Below, one piece after another: positions 31,471-42,403 of a stretch of 64,000 bases of DNA. A program made the translations under genes and the position numbers. Each line of letters starts with the position of its first letter. The first letter of the stretch is position 1. The stretch comes from Diospyros lotus (taxonomy: Eukaryota; Streptophyta; Magnoliopsida; Ericales; Ebenaceae). Location of the stretch: positions 12,036,058 to 12,100,057 of the forward strand of contig NC_068345.1 in the NCBI RefSeq assembly GCF_014633365.1. Reading direction: 5' to 3'. The notes below the pieces were generated by a model. That model did no database searches. It saw only the letters and a program-made list of their open reading frames with translations, and was not told where the DNA came from.

Positions 31471-32731
31471 TGATACCAACGTAGCAATGATACCAACACC
31501 CAAGGGGGGGGGGATTGGGTTAATAAAAAATAACTTGCGTTTACACAATTTTTTAATACAAAGTGATATAAAATAAATTGAGTGAGAACTAAAATATGTT
31601 GCAGATGAAATAGGAGAGCAAAAGCGATAACAGGAACGATGATTATAGTGGTTTGGCCTTTCAAACCTAGTCCACTACCTTAACTTCTTATTAAGGATTT
31701 TGCAAACGATTCACTATAAAACCCCTACTTAGACAAGTAGGTCTTCTAGTCCACGACTAGAAAAAAATTATAGTCCTCTTACACTCATAGGCCCTCTAGC
31801 TTACAATTAGGAAAAACTCAAAACGATGAGATAATACAAGCTAAGAGTGAAAACTCTTAGTTACAAGTTCTCTCTTTAGAAAATAAGAGGCTTGAAATGA
31901 ATATTACAAATTAGATACAAAGCCTCACAAAGATAATATTAACGAGAGAAAAATTTAAAGCATGTTGACACTTGAATGCTCGGACATTGAATAATAAATG
32001 TTCCCAGAAGCTTTCAATGTATCTTCAACCACCTATTTATAGTTGATGGTGGATACATTTAAAATTTGAACCATTGTGGGTGGTTAGGAGAGCATTTAAT
32101 GCGCCAACAACTGGCCGTTGAGATAAATTGAGAAACAAACTGTCGACAGACAAACAACATAAAATAGAAACATAGTTGACAGAAGGAAACATTAGTCGAC
32201 AGATTAAGAAAAAACATTTTGATAGTCGACAAAGCAATATGCTTAGTTGACAAAGCACTGATGTTAGTCGACAAATAACACATGATAGTTGACAGGACCA
32301 AAGTCTTAGTCGATAGATTAAAAACATAGTCGACAAACATGAAAAACAAATTACTGGTAGTCGACAGAGAAAAAGCTTTTGTCGACAGAAGCAAATTTAA
32401 CAACACTGATAGTCGATAGATACACTAAACATAGTCAACAGATGCTTATGCATAGTCGACGGATTGAACACTCTTAGTCAACTATTCATTTAGAAAAAGA
32501 TAATACCGTGAAGAAGAACATTTGAATAAAATAAGTGAGATTCCACACATAAACATCTTTAATCATTGAATTCTCTTAATTTTGTTTCTCTTGAAAGCAA
32601 GTTGAGATTATCAAAATGATATTGATTTTGACATTAAGCACTCAATCTTATATCTTTAGATTTCAAGATTGATTTTCATATAAATTTGTGTCATTATCAA
32701 AACTCTTTTAAGATTTAAGAGTAAAATATCA
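31471..32731 (-). repeat. 3' LTR of the copia element
   Basis: On minus it begins TGATATTTTACTC (32731) and ends ...TTGGTATCA (31471). The U3 holds 15 GTCGAC-type sites (32142-32482); a TATA box CTATAAATAG (minus) follows at 32032-32042. Open frames read through the array are not genes. Confidence 0.9.
32142..32482 (-). promoter_or_regulatory. Helically phased GTCGAC array, 3' LTR U3
   Basis: Hexamers start at 32142, 32175, 32195, 32225, 32246, 32267, 32288, 32309, 32329, 32360, 32381, 32412, 32434, 32455 and 32477. Eight are exact GTCGAC and seven are one-step variants (GTTGAC, GTCAAC, GTCGAT). Spacings are 33, 20, 30, 21, 21, 21, 21, 20, 31, 21, 31, 22, 21 and 22. The array ends about 100 bp upstream of the TATA box in element orientation. 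An enhancer or binding-site function is inferred. Confidence 0.8.
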
Positions 32732-32745
32732 ATCTCCCCCTTTTT
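32732..32745 (-). other. Polypurine tract of the copia element
   Basis: On minus AAAAAGGGGGAGAT directly precedes the 3' LTR start. A second similar tract (AAGGGGGAGTT) lies at about 32821-32831. Confidence 0.75.
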
Positions 32746-33239
32746 GATGATGAAAAAACATATTAAAAATCAATTTATATCATTTTATCTCCCATTTTTT
32801 GTCAAAATCAAAAAGATTTAACTCCCCCTTAAACCAACGGATATCAATCAAACATGCAGTCATCAAAAGTAACATTCATATCTTAAACATTTATCCATAA
32901 AATGACAATGTAGTCAGCAAAAGCAACATTCATAGAGTTCCAAAATAAGCATACATATATCAAAAATAAAAATAAAATGAAATGTATGATGAGAGTTGCA
33001 TCTAGACATCAAGAGAAATGGACGAGATGGTGATGAAGTAGGGGGGAGGGTACTGTGAAGATAGTATCTATATGAGTCGTCCCATCTGAGATGAAATTTC
33101 TTCTTGTTACCTATGAAGACTCTGCAATTCTGATCTTACTTCTTCTCTGAATTTAATCAAGCTTGTTTCTACCCTGGAGATATCCAATTTCAGGTTCGCC
33201 ATCCCTTGAACCACTAAGTCGTCCTGAGATGATGATGGT

Positions 33240-34141
33240 CCCTTTGATCATCTCTTTTTCCTAGGCTTTTCTTGTTTTTCAGACTTGACCAATTGTCCAT
33301 CTTTAACTACATACCCAATTCTAGTAGTAGTAAGACTAGTGATGTGCTGAGATGTATTTAGGTAAATTTTTCTTATAGTTTCCAATTGACTCACAACCTT
33401 ATCTAACATCTCACTAACAACCATTCCATAGGAAAGTGACTTATTTTTTCCAGAGAACGATTCTATCATCAAATTTACCATTAATAAACAAAGATTTGGA
33501 CGTCTCTTAGCCTTGATACATTGTAGGAGCCACAAATCCATTCTAGTAACAAGAGAAAAACTTTCCACTTCTAGGGTAAATCATTTGACAACAAATTAAG
33601 TGGAGAATCCTAGTGTTTAAATCCATCTAGTTTGTGTCATTGATCTTTTCAGTAATGGTGTCATCTCCATGACTTCCTTACTAGCCTGGACAAAGTCTTG
33701 TGTCCAGGAAGCATAATCTTCACTATCCAAGGGGATTCCAAAGTAATTATTGAGCAATAGAATAGTAACTTCAAAGTAAGTAGACCCAATGTTGGTTTTA
33801 AATTTCTTATCCGACTTTCACTTATGGTAGGTATTGTTGGCATTCAAATAGAAAGCCCTAACAACATCCTCATATATACTCCTATGAATAGTCAAGAAAT
33901 TTCACCAACCAAAATCCTTAAATGTTTGAATATATGGAAAATCAGTGGATTCTAGGAACGTTAAATCCAAAGGGAGACCTTCTAAGACTTCTCGGGATTC
34001 AAAATAGAGGGAATACCTTTCTTGTTGACCTTCAGAGGCAAACAACTGGATTTGAGGCCTGGGTTGAGGCGAAGGATGGCTCAAAGACGCTGGCTCCTTC
34101 CTTTTGCCCTTGTCTTTTTTGAAATTTTTCGTGCAAGCCAT
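33240..34141 (-). pseudogene. Extra ORF downstream of pol in the copia element, decayed
   Basis: It lies between the pol stop (34715) and the PPT, in sense with pol. The best start is the ATG at 34141-34139 (MACTKNFKKDKGKRK, a basic start). The reading continues through RYSLYFESREVLEG, then past an in-frame TGA near 33902 into FLTIHRSIYEDVVRAFYLN. One more stop and a frameshift near 33600-33660 precede the tail ending KQEKPRKKR at 33248. The wording (ERY...R...GW..F......Y..VVR.FY.N) resembles the family called putative plant transposon protein, often found in plant retrotransposons; its function is unknown to me. A basic N-terminus and C-terminus could suit nucleic-acid binding or nuclear targeting. 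A GTCGAC array and TATA-like sequence lie just upstream. Confidence 0.6.
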
Positions 34142-34251
34142 GAGATTAGTTAGATAGGATGTGCGATTTGGGATAGGATCGATGGAGAGAAGTTTAGGAG
34201 CAATGACGAAGAGATAAATAACAATGAGAAAGAAAATAGGGTTTATCAAGG

Positions 34252-34622
34252 TAAATATATAAATAGCGTTGGAAGGTCAAAAGTCGATCAAGCTAGATAA
34301 AAATCAACGTATTCTGTCGATAGAAAGAATAAGTTCTGTAGACTAACAAAATATATAACCATGGCCTAGTCGACATATATTGGGCTTCTGTCAACCGATT
34401 GGCTTTTCCAATAAGGGTTTTGTCGATAGTAGAGGGATTCTCTATCGATAGAGTGAATGAAAAAAGAATTGCTTAGTCGACTAATTTAAGATGTTTTGTC
34501 GACTATCATAAGGAGTTTATCAATAAAGATGAATTCTTTAGAGGATAAAGATGTGCCCATATCACATTTTAAATTTTGGCCTAGATGCTTTTTTAGTCGA
34601 CAATTTATTTTAACTTGACGAC
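34252..34622 (-). promoter_or_regulatory. Internal GTCGAC array plus TATA upstream of the extra ORF
   Basis: GTCGAC-type hexamers start at 34283, 34316, 34338, 34369, 34390, 34422, 34444, 34476, 34498, 34519 (degenerate), 34596 and 34617. Spacings are mostly 21-22 or 31-33 bp, as in the LTRs. In element orientation they are followed by a TATA-like TATTTATATAT (34252-34263), then the extra ORF ATG about 110 bp later. This copies the LTR promoter architecture at an internal position. Promoter activity is inferred. Confidence 0.6.
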
Positions 34623-34714
34623 TAATTTGGATTCTTGGCCTTAAAAGAAAATATCTATATTTAAAAATCAATATGCCAAGGATAATAACTAATAAAATAA
34701 CACATAGTCAGTCA

Positions 34715-36539
34715 TCATGATAAGATTAAACCTAACTCACTTCTAAAATACTCAAATTTTTCTTTATCTAGGGGCTTGGTAAAGATATCAGCTATTTGAT
34801 GATTTGTATCAATAAATTCTAAGCTAATGTATCCTTTTTGAACATGATCCCTAATGAAATGGTGTTTTACTTCTATGTGCTTAGTTCGTGCATGAAATAC
34901 AAGATTTTTTGTTAGAGCTATAGCACTTGTATTATCGCATTTTATTGAAATATCTTCAAGCTTTATGCCATAGTGTTCTATTTGGTATTTCATCCATAAG
35001 ATTTGAGCACAACTACCAACTGCAACATATTCAACCTTAGTAGATGATAGTGCCACAGTGTTTTGCTTCTTATTTGACCAAGATACTAAGCAATGTCCTA
35101 AGAATTGACATGAACCACTTGTACTTTTTTCTATCTATTTTACACCCATCATAATAAGCATCAGTGTAAGCTGTTAGATCAAAGTGGTTTGATTTAGGAT
35201 AAAATAGCTCTAAGCTTATAGTTCATTTTAGATATCTCAAAATTCTCTTAACTGATTTTAAGTGAGATTCTTTGGGATTGGATTGGAGCCTTGCCTATAA
35301 CCTTGCACATAGGCATACACTAAACATAATATCAAGTCTGCTAGCTGTTAAATAAAGTAATGAACCAATCATGCTTCTATAAAGTTTGTTATCTACAGCT
35401 TTGCCTAACTCATCTTTGTCTAAGCTTAGAGAACCACTCATAGGAGTAGCCATGGGTTTGCAATCTTGTACATCAAATTTCTTGAGAAGGTCTCTTATAT
35501 ATCTTTGTTGCGAAATATAAATACCTTCATCTTCTTGTTCAATTTGCAATCCTATAAAATATTTTAGTTCACCCATCATACTTATTTCAAATTCTCCTTG
35601 CATAAGATTTGCAAATTGATCATATAAAGATTTGTTTGTTGATCCAAATATGATATCGTCTACACATATTTGAACTAGCAATAAATTATTGTCATGATTT
35701 CTTATAAATAAGGTTGTATCTATTTGACCTCTTTTGAATCCTTTATCTAAGAGAAATTTATTAAGTACCATGCCTTAAGGGCTTGCTTTAGACCATATAA
35801 AGCTTTGGACAATCACATGGTCTTCAAACTTATGATTTTCAAAGCTAGGGGGTTGTTCTACATAGACTTCTTCATTAATATATCCATTTAGGAAAGCACT
35901 CTTAACATCCATTTGATATAACTTAAAAGTTTTTGTAGCAAGCAAATGCTAATAATATTCTTATGGCTTCTAGTCTAGCAATAGGGGCTTATGTTTCATC
36001 ATAATCAATACCCTCTTCTTGGCTATATCCTTGAGCCACTGGCCTTGCTTTGTTTCTAATAACTATACCATTCTCATCCATCTTATTTCTAAATACCCAT
36101 TTTGTGCCTATAATTGGATAATCTTTTAGTCTTGGCACTAGTTTCCAAACTCCACTTCTTTCAAATTGATTTAATTCTTCTTGCGTGGCAATAATTCAAT
36201 TTTCTTCTTCTAAAGCTTCTTTGACACTTTTAGGTTCTACTTGAGATAAGAAGGCAGCATATTGGCATTCATTTCTAATGGATGATTTAGTTCTAATGCC
36301 TTTGGATGGATCTCCTATAATTTTATTTTCTTTAACATATTTCCTTTCTCTTGGAAATGTTGGTTCTTTTTCTACTTGATGCTCTTGTTCTCCTTCAAAA
36401 GGATCATTATCTTGAGTATTTGATTCATTTTTCTCTATTGAAAGTCTTTTAAGATTTTGGGTTACTTCATTTTCACAATCTTCTCTAGATTTTGAGATTT
36501 CAACATTTATGTTATCAACTATTACTTGAATTGTTTCTT
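34715..36539 (-). pseudogene. Copia RT and RNase H (pol C-terminal half), decayed
   Basis: Reading on minus from 36539: an acidic linker, then an RT N-terminus near 36100 (WKLVPRLKDYPIIGTKWVFRNKMDENG). The RT catalytic segment is at 35295-35771 with CVDDIIFGST (the usual YVDD has Cys first), FEISMMGELKYFIGLQI and GSLLYLTASRLDIMF. RNase H is at 34715-35056 (ALSSTKVEYVA, CDNTSAIALTKN, HIEVKHHFIRD, DIFTKPL) and ends ELGLILS. Stops lie between 35775 and 36030 and around 35080-35290. The 5' side continues beyond solo LTR G'. Confidence 0.88.
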
Positions 36540-39243
36540 TGTAATGACCCATTTTTCGAGTATCGGTGAAGCGTGTGGACGTGAAATAATTATTTTATTT
36601 GGATGATAATCTTAAATAATCAATTGTGTTACTATAGGTGATTGTCAAAGGTAATGGAAATGCTGAAAGGTCAAGGAGGCGACTCGAGTGGTAATGGGAC
36701 TTGCAAGTATACAAGGTAAGTATGAGAATAATTTATGGAAATCTTATTATGAACTAAATTGTATTTGGTGTAGATTTTACCAAATAATATATTAGAAAAG
36801 AGAATTAGTAAAGGTGGGGACATGCAAGTCATTACCATTAGCTGAGTAAGGGTACTTTGGTCATTTTGAAAATGGTTATATATATATATAAGTGGAGAAT
36901 TCTCAATTTGTAGAGAAAAAAGCAAAGGGAGAGAGAGGAAAGGGGGAGCCGATAGGAGAGGAAGAAAAGGGAGCTAGGGTTTTGGCTTCTTCAACTTCTC
37001 TTCATCAATCTTAGTTCTTGGTGCATCCAAAGGTAAGATTAAAGCTTGTAGGTGCCTTCATCTTCCTCCTATTGTTTATTTTCTCTTATTTGGGGTGTAG
37101 AGAAGATGTATAGATCTTGTGGTGGATTCTTCAAGCAAGATCATGGGGGAAAGGATTACTAAGGCAAGTTTCTCTCTTCTTTTCTTCATTTAACTCATTG
37201 GACTTGAAGTATGGTGGTTTTAGCCAAGAAAATTTCATGGTTTTTCTCTAAGGATTGTTGTGTAGAAATTTATGTCAAAAGTTTTATAAATCTCTCATCT
37301 TCTCAAATTAATCCCTTTGGTTTCATTTGGGTTTCGAATTAGGGGTTTTTGCATCTTTGGGGATGAGGGAAAATGGTGTGATTTGAGTTTGATGGAGTAT
37401 TAAAAGACTTGGGATGGTTTTGGGGTGTTCCCGGATGGTTCTATGCATTTCTGGGTTCATTTTAACTATTGGTGGTCAATAGTTGACTATTTAGTGAGTT
37501 TCGAAAGATAAGCTCGGTCCAATCGACTAATGAGCTTTCATTAGTCAACTATCCATAAGTCAACTCTACACTGCGTACCCTATAATATTTTGGGGGTATT
37601 TGGACAAAAATTGGATGCGTTGGAGCGCTATGAACTAGAAACTAGAAATCTAAATCTTTAGTTCCAATCCAACAATGTTTTGGTGCTTGGGGCATAACTA
37701 CTTGTGGTGATAGCCAAATTGAAATCCATCTTTGGTGTGATAGTCTAGATGTTATAGACTTGGTTTTGATAAGCTAATTGAGCAATTTGGGTTTGAGTTG
37801 AGTCCATAGTAGCCCTATCAAGTTCCATCTAGATACTGGAATTTTTCTACTGTGGGCAATTTGCCTTGCACCGATTTTATGGAATAAATATCTTTCTTTG
37901 GGATATGATGAGGGTCATTGAGGGATAAATGGTGATGCTTCTATTTGTGATTCCCTAGATGGTTGGAAGGGTCTTATTTGGCATTTCTTGATGTGTCTTT
38001 CTTTTAATGGCCAAGTAAGGCTTGATCTCTCTACGTTTCTTTATGGAATAATGTCGTACCCTTATGGGATAGGTTCTAGATGATTTCTATTTGGGGTGGT
38101 GTTGTATTTCAATTTATTTGCTATTACACATTGCATGGTGATGCATTGGGACATTGGGCTATGGGTTGCATACATCTGGGATCATACTTTGTATTCAGTG
38201 AAGACGTGAGCATTGGCATGACACAATTGGCTTATGCGTACTGACATGTGTATTGTAGATGTGTATAAACACATGGAGCATTCGTATGTGTGAATTCTTA
38301 TGTAAGCGTAGCAGGCCTGATGCTTGGCTTATGGGGGCCTTAACATCACGTTTATGCTGCATAAGCCATTACATTTCTTTATATGTTGCATTGCATGGTT
38401 CCTTGGGCACGCTAATCTTATTCGTGAGATGTACATCTATTCTGGAGACAGGAGGACCGTCTCGAGGGAGCGTTAGCTCATGAGATTTACTATTCTGGGT
38501 GTTGGGAGTACCGCCCCGATGGAGCTTTGGCTTATGATTGTGATGCGTAAGATTAGGGGTTCAAGTCCCACAACAGCTGAGATCCCTGAGAACTTTGATG
38601 TGGTGGTGTTCATGGTTCCATTGTGGTAGCCTATCATGGCTGCTAGTAGGTTTGTATATGAGGCCTTGGGAGCCATTGATTCTGATCTCTTATATGGGCC
38701 CCAAGGACCATATGTGTGCATTTATGCATTTCCAATTATGACTTAGCATTACGGTACATGACATGGCTTGATATGCGATACATATCATGTGTGGGGATGT
38801 TTATGGGCGAGTCAAGTATCAGCCCTGTTATCCTTTTTCTTATGTATATACTTGCTGAGTCCCGTGACTCACTTTTGCTTTACATCATTTCAGGTAAGCG
38901 TGGAAAGGCAGTCGAGGGTGGGTCCAAGCCTAGTTTTTCCCATGATAGATGTCGTGTACAGAGGCACCCTAACTGGAACATTCTTGGGCATTTTATCTTG
39001 CTTTGAGTCCAGGAAGAATATTGTCTTGCTATGTTAGGCATGGTGTTCTTGTGAAATATATGGGCATGTGGGCCCTAATGTTGTGATTGGAAATGTATAC
39101 TATATGACTTATGTTTCTATTGTGTATATTAATGAAAAGTTCTTAAGAGATGTTTTGTTTAAGTTTGCATTTGTATCCATTTTGGTGAGGCTTTTCTCTC
39201 GAAACTCCTGTGTTTAAGGGGGTTTCAGGAGCGGGTCCTTACA
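36540..39243 (+). mobile_element. Solo LTR G' (TSD TTCTT), nested in copia pol
   Basis: It begins TGTAATGACCC and ends GGGTCCTTACA, flanked by TTCTT at 36535-36539 and 39244-39248. A TATA-like (TA)n AAG lies at 36877-36892, followed by a donor-like AAAGGTAAGAT near 37029. It corresponds to remnant LTR G. A few GTCGAC-type sites occur at 37475-37564 but without strict phasing. Oriented opposite to its host element. Confidence 0.9.
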
Positions 39244-39462
39244 TTCTTCTACTACTAAAGTTCTTTTGTTAAATACTCTATAACCTTTACTTTGAGATGA
39301 GTAGCCTAAAAATATTATCTTCATCACTTTTGGCATCAAATTTACCTAGAGATTCTTTTCCATTGTTAAGAACACAGCAAGTGCTACCAAAAACATGAAA
39401 ATAACTTATGTTAGGCTTTCTTTCTTTGAATAGTTAATGGGGAGTCTTTTTCAAAATGGGTC

Positions 39463-39556
39463 TTATTGAGACTCTATTTAGTATATGACAATCGGTATGA
39501 ACAGCTTTCTTATTGAGACTCTATTTAGTATATGACAATCGGTATGAACAGCTTTC
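39463..39556. repeat. 47-bp perfect tandem duplication in copia integrase
   Basis: Units 39463-39509 and 39510-39556 are identical. The length is not a multiple of three, so it shifts the integrase frame. Confidence 0.9.
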
Positions 39557-40279
39557 GCCCAAAAATACTTAGGAAGATTTTTATCACAAAGCATTGTTCT
39601 AGCCATTTCTTGTAGGGACCTATTTTTTCTTTCTACTACACCATTTTGTTGAGGAGTCCTAGTACACAAGAAGCTATGGTCTATACCATTTTCTTCACAA
39701 TAAAGTTTGAAAGCTTCATTCTCAAATTCTCTTCCATGATCACTTCTAATTTGTAATGCAAAAACCTTTTTCTTTTTTAACTCTTTTGCTAAAAATCTCA
39801 AAGGATTTAAATGTTTCATTCTTAGATGCTAAAAATATTACCCATGTGAATCTAGAATATTCATCTACTATGACCAAAACATATTATTTTCCTCCTAAAC
39901 TTAAAGTTCTCATTGGACCAAATAGATCTAAGTGTAGTAGTGTTAGAGGTCTAGATGTTGAAACTTCATTTGTGGGTTTGAATGAGACACTAATTTGTTT
40001 ACCTTTAATGCATGTACCACAAATGTGGTCTCTTTCAAATTTAAGCTTTGGCAAACCATTTACAAGGTCATGTTTTACTAGTTTATTGATTAAGTTCATA
40101 CTAGCATGCCCTAATTTATTATGACATAACCAAGTATTTTGAGAAGAGTTAGATACTAAGCAATTTTCTATATTAGATGATTCTAAAACTGTAAGATAAA
40201 CATTTCCTATTCTATTTCCTTTAAGTTTTATTTCCTTTGACCTAGAGCATATAACTTTGCAAGAATTTGCATCAAACAA
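39478..40279 (-). pseudogene. Copia integrase (HHCC domain and DDE core), decayed
   Basis: On minus the GAG-pre-integrase zinc domain reads CHNKLGHASMNLINKL...CGTCIKGKQ near 39990-40140. The first catalytic Asp is in LLHLDLFGP (about 39910). The second and third acidic residues are in IRSDHGREF (near 39740) and VVERKN (near 39640). The integrase joins cDNA ends to the target. A frame break near 39830-39880 and the 47-bp duplication disrupt it. Confidence 0.85.
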
Positions 40280-40539
40280 ACTTCATAATTCATATCACAT
40301 AATTGACTCACATTAATCAAGTTAAGTTTAAGGCCATTAATAAGAAACACATTTTCTAACACAAGATGTTCAAAAGAGATAGAACCCATACCTATGATCT
40401 TGCCCTGAGAATTATCACCATAATATACATTACCTCCTTCTTTGAAGATCACATTGTTGAGAAGTCCTTGATCTCCTATCATGTTCCTTGAGCACCCACT
40501 ATCAAGGAACCATTTGCTCCTTAAGCCAAAAGAAGCCAA
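40228..40539 (-). pseudogene. Copia aspartic protease region
   Basis: SKWFLDSGCSRNMIGD contains the retropepsin active-site motif (DSG) of copia polyproteins, followed by GKIIGMG and LINVSQLCD. It processes the gag-pol polyprotein. The upstream boundary with gag is disrupted by LTR K. Confidence 0.8.
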
Positions 40540-40607
40540 TGCAACCTATAAAATGAACATTTCAAGTTGCTCCCTTAGGTACCCACATCATTTTGGGTCC
40601 ATTCTAA

Positions 40608-42403
40608 TGTTTTACCCTTATACTTAGTTTTGATGATGAAAAAGAATACTTAGTTTTATTCCTAAGTCTTAAGGTCAAGCTTATGGTTTTCAACATAAAT
40701 CAATTTCAATATAAGTATTATTTTGTTCAAATGAAAACTAAATTAATTTCATTCTTATACATATAGAAATTTGCAAAAACAAGTATTAAGATTTAAATGA
40801 ATCTCCTAAAGTGATTTTCAAAATTAGCCTTGAAATCGTTGGTCAAGATAAAGCTAAAATCGTTCTACGGAAAAAGACCAACTAGAACATATTTTTGAAA
40901 ATGTTTTCTTTTTGAATAACTATCTCCCAGTATTTTGATAGCTAGCATTCATTATTGTTAAAACGATTTTTAACAAATTTTTCAAAAAATAGAAAATGTA
41001 TATTTTGGAGGTGGTAAAATCACAAAATCCTAAGTTTGTACTAAAATCCAAATTCTACTTTCTTATTGTTATGGATTTTGATTTTCTAGATATTTTTATT
41101 GAATCCAAATGGGGGGTACTTTTTTATTTACATTTATGTATTAAAGTAAATGGAAGGTAAAATATAAATTAAAGAAAATGAGGACATTTACTTAAACTAA
41201 AGAAATGTAAATATGTTGTAATGTATTGGATTGAAATTGCTCTTCATTGGTTGACTAACAGTCTGCTTATTTTTCTTCTGAACCTTGACTTGGTCGACTA
41301 AGTTATAGGCTCTATCAACCAACAATGTGCTTGTTTTAGTCTTGGTCGACTAACCTTAAGCATTGGTCGACTAACAGTATATATGATATGACTTGGTCGA
41401 CTATCTCTTTGAGTCTATTTACAGATGGGTAACCTTGGTCGACTAAGTGTCCTGTTGTTTTTATGACTTGGTCGACCAACCTATTTTATCTGTCGACCAA
41501 GCTTGTTATTTTGCCTGATTCTGTCGACTAACCATTTTTATCTATCGACTAACTCTTTTCACAAAAAACTTCCAATGGCTAGTTTTTCAAATCCCAACGG
41601 TCACAAACGGCTAGTTCCTTTTCAATCTTTTTGAATGCCTATATATACAACTCAAGGATGATCAAAAGAGGCTAATGGACGGGAACGAGTTCATCTAAAG
41701 ATTACGAATCTTTTTATTCGAGCTTACAGTGTTTATGCTTTCATTGTTATATTTTTCTCTCCAATGCTTCATTCTATCATTGTAAATTTATTCTTAAGCC
41801 TTGTTTTCAATATGAAAGAACTTGTAACTAAGAGTGTTAACTCTTAGTTTCTCTCTTTCATTTGTATCATTTTTATTTTCCTAGCATGTAGTGCAAGAGG
41901 ACTTGCTCTTTGAAGCAAAGGGGGGTGAAATTCTTAGCTAGGTGCTAGAGGGCCCATTTGAGTGGGAGGTTTGTAACTTTTCTAGTCGCGGACTAAAGGA
42001 CCTACTAGATTTGAGTAGGGGGTTGATAGTGGATTAATTTCAAAATCCTTAGTGTGAAGCTAAGGTAGTGGACTATGCTTGGAAAACCAAAACACTATAA
42101 ATCATCGTCTCTCATGCTTGCGTTTTCTGTTTATTTGTCTTTTCGAGCATCTCTATATTCCTTACTTGATTCGTATATTTAACCTCTCATAAAAAAAATT
42201 TCATATTTTTCATTCTCATGTTCTTCATTGTTAAGACGAGATTGTCTTTACACGGTTGTTACCTCATCGTGCCATTTCAAGGTCTTAAGGTTTAACGAAT
42301 CCGTGGTCTTCACAGACGACATCTCTGTTTATCAAAAGAATTCTTAAGGGAAGAGATATTTTTAAGTAACCAATTCACTCCCCTCTTGGTGTGTGCCATA
42401 GCA
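40608..42403 (+). mobile_element. LTR K: copia LTR inserted opposite to its host element
   Basis: It begins TGTTTTACCCTTA, similar to the start of the host LTR (TGATATTTTACTCTT, then AGTTTTGAT.ATGA in both). It ends CACTCCCCTCTTGGTGTGTGCCATAGCA. A GTCGAC array lies at 41250-41549 and a TATA box CTATATATAC at 41639-41648. It splits the zinc-knuckle region of gag from the protease. Exact ends are inferred; no clean 5-bp duplication was found. Confidence 0.68.
41250..41549 (+). promoter_or_regulatory. Helically phased GTCGAC array, LTR K U3
   Basis: Hexamers start at 41250, 41293, 41314, 41345, 41366, 41396, 41438, 41471, 41492, 41523 and 41544. Spacings are 43, 21, 31, 21, 30, 42, 33, 21, 31 and 21, close to multiples of 10.5 bp. 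Most sites read TTGGTCGACTAA or CTGTCGACCAA. The TATA box follows about 90 bp downstream. Confidence 0.75.

Noticed and set aside
32059..32406. Minus-strand frame with repeated LSTK/LST residues
   Set aside because: It is the translation of the GTCGAC array in the LTR and recurs at 44621-44977.
32142..32482. GTCGAC array considered as a CRISPR-like array
   Set aside because: The repeats are only about 9 bp, spacers share no length-unique content, and the array sits in both LTRs of a plant retrotransposon.
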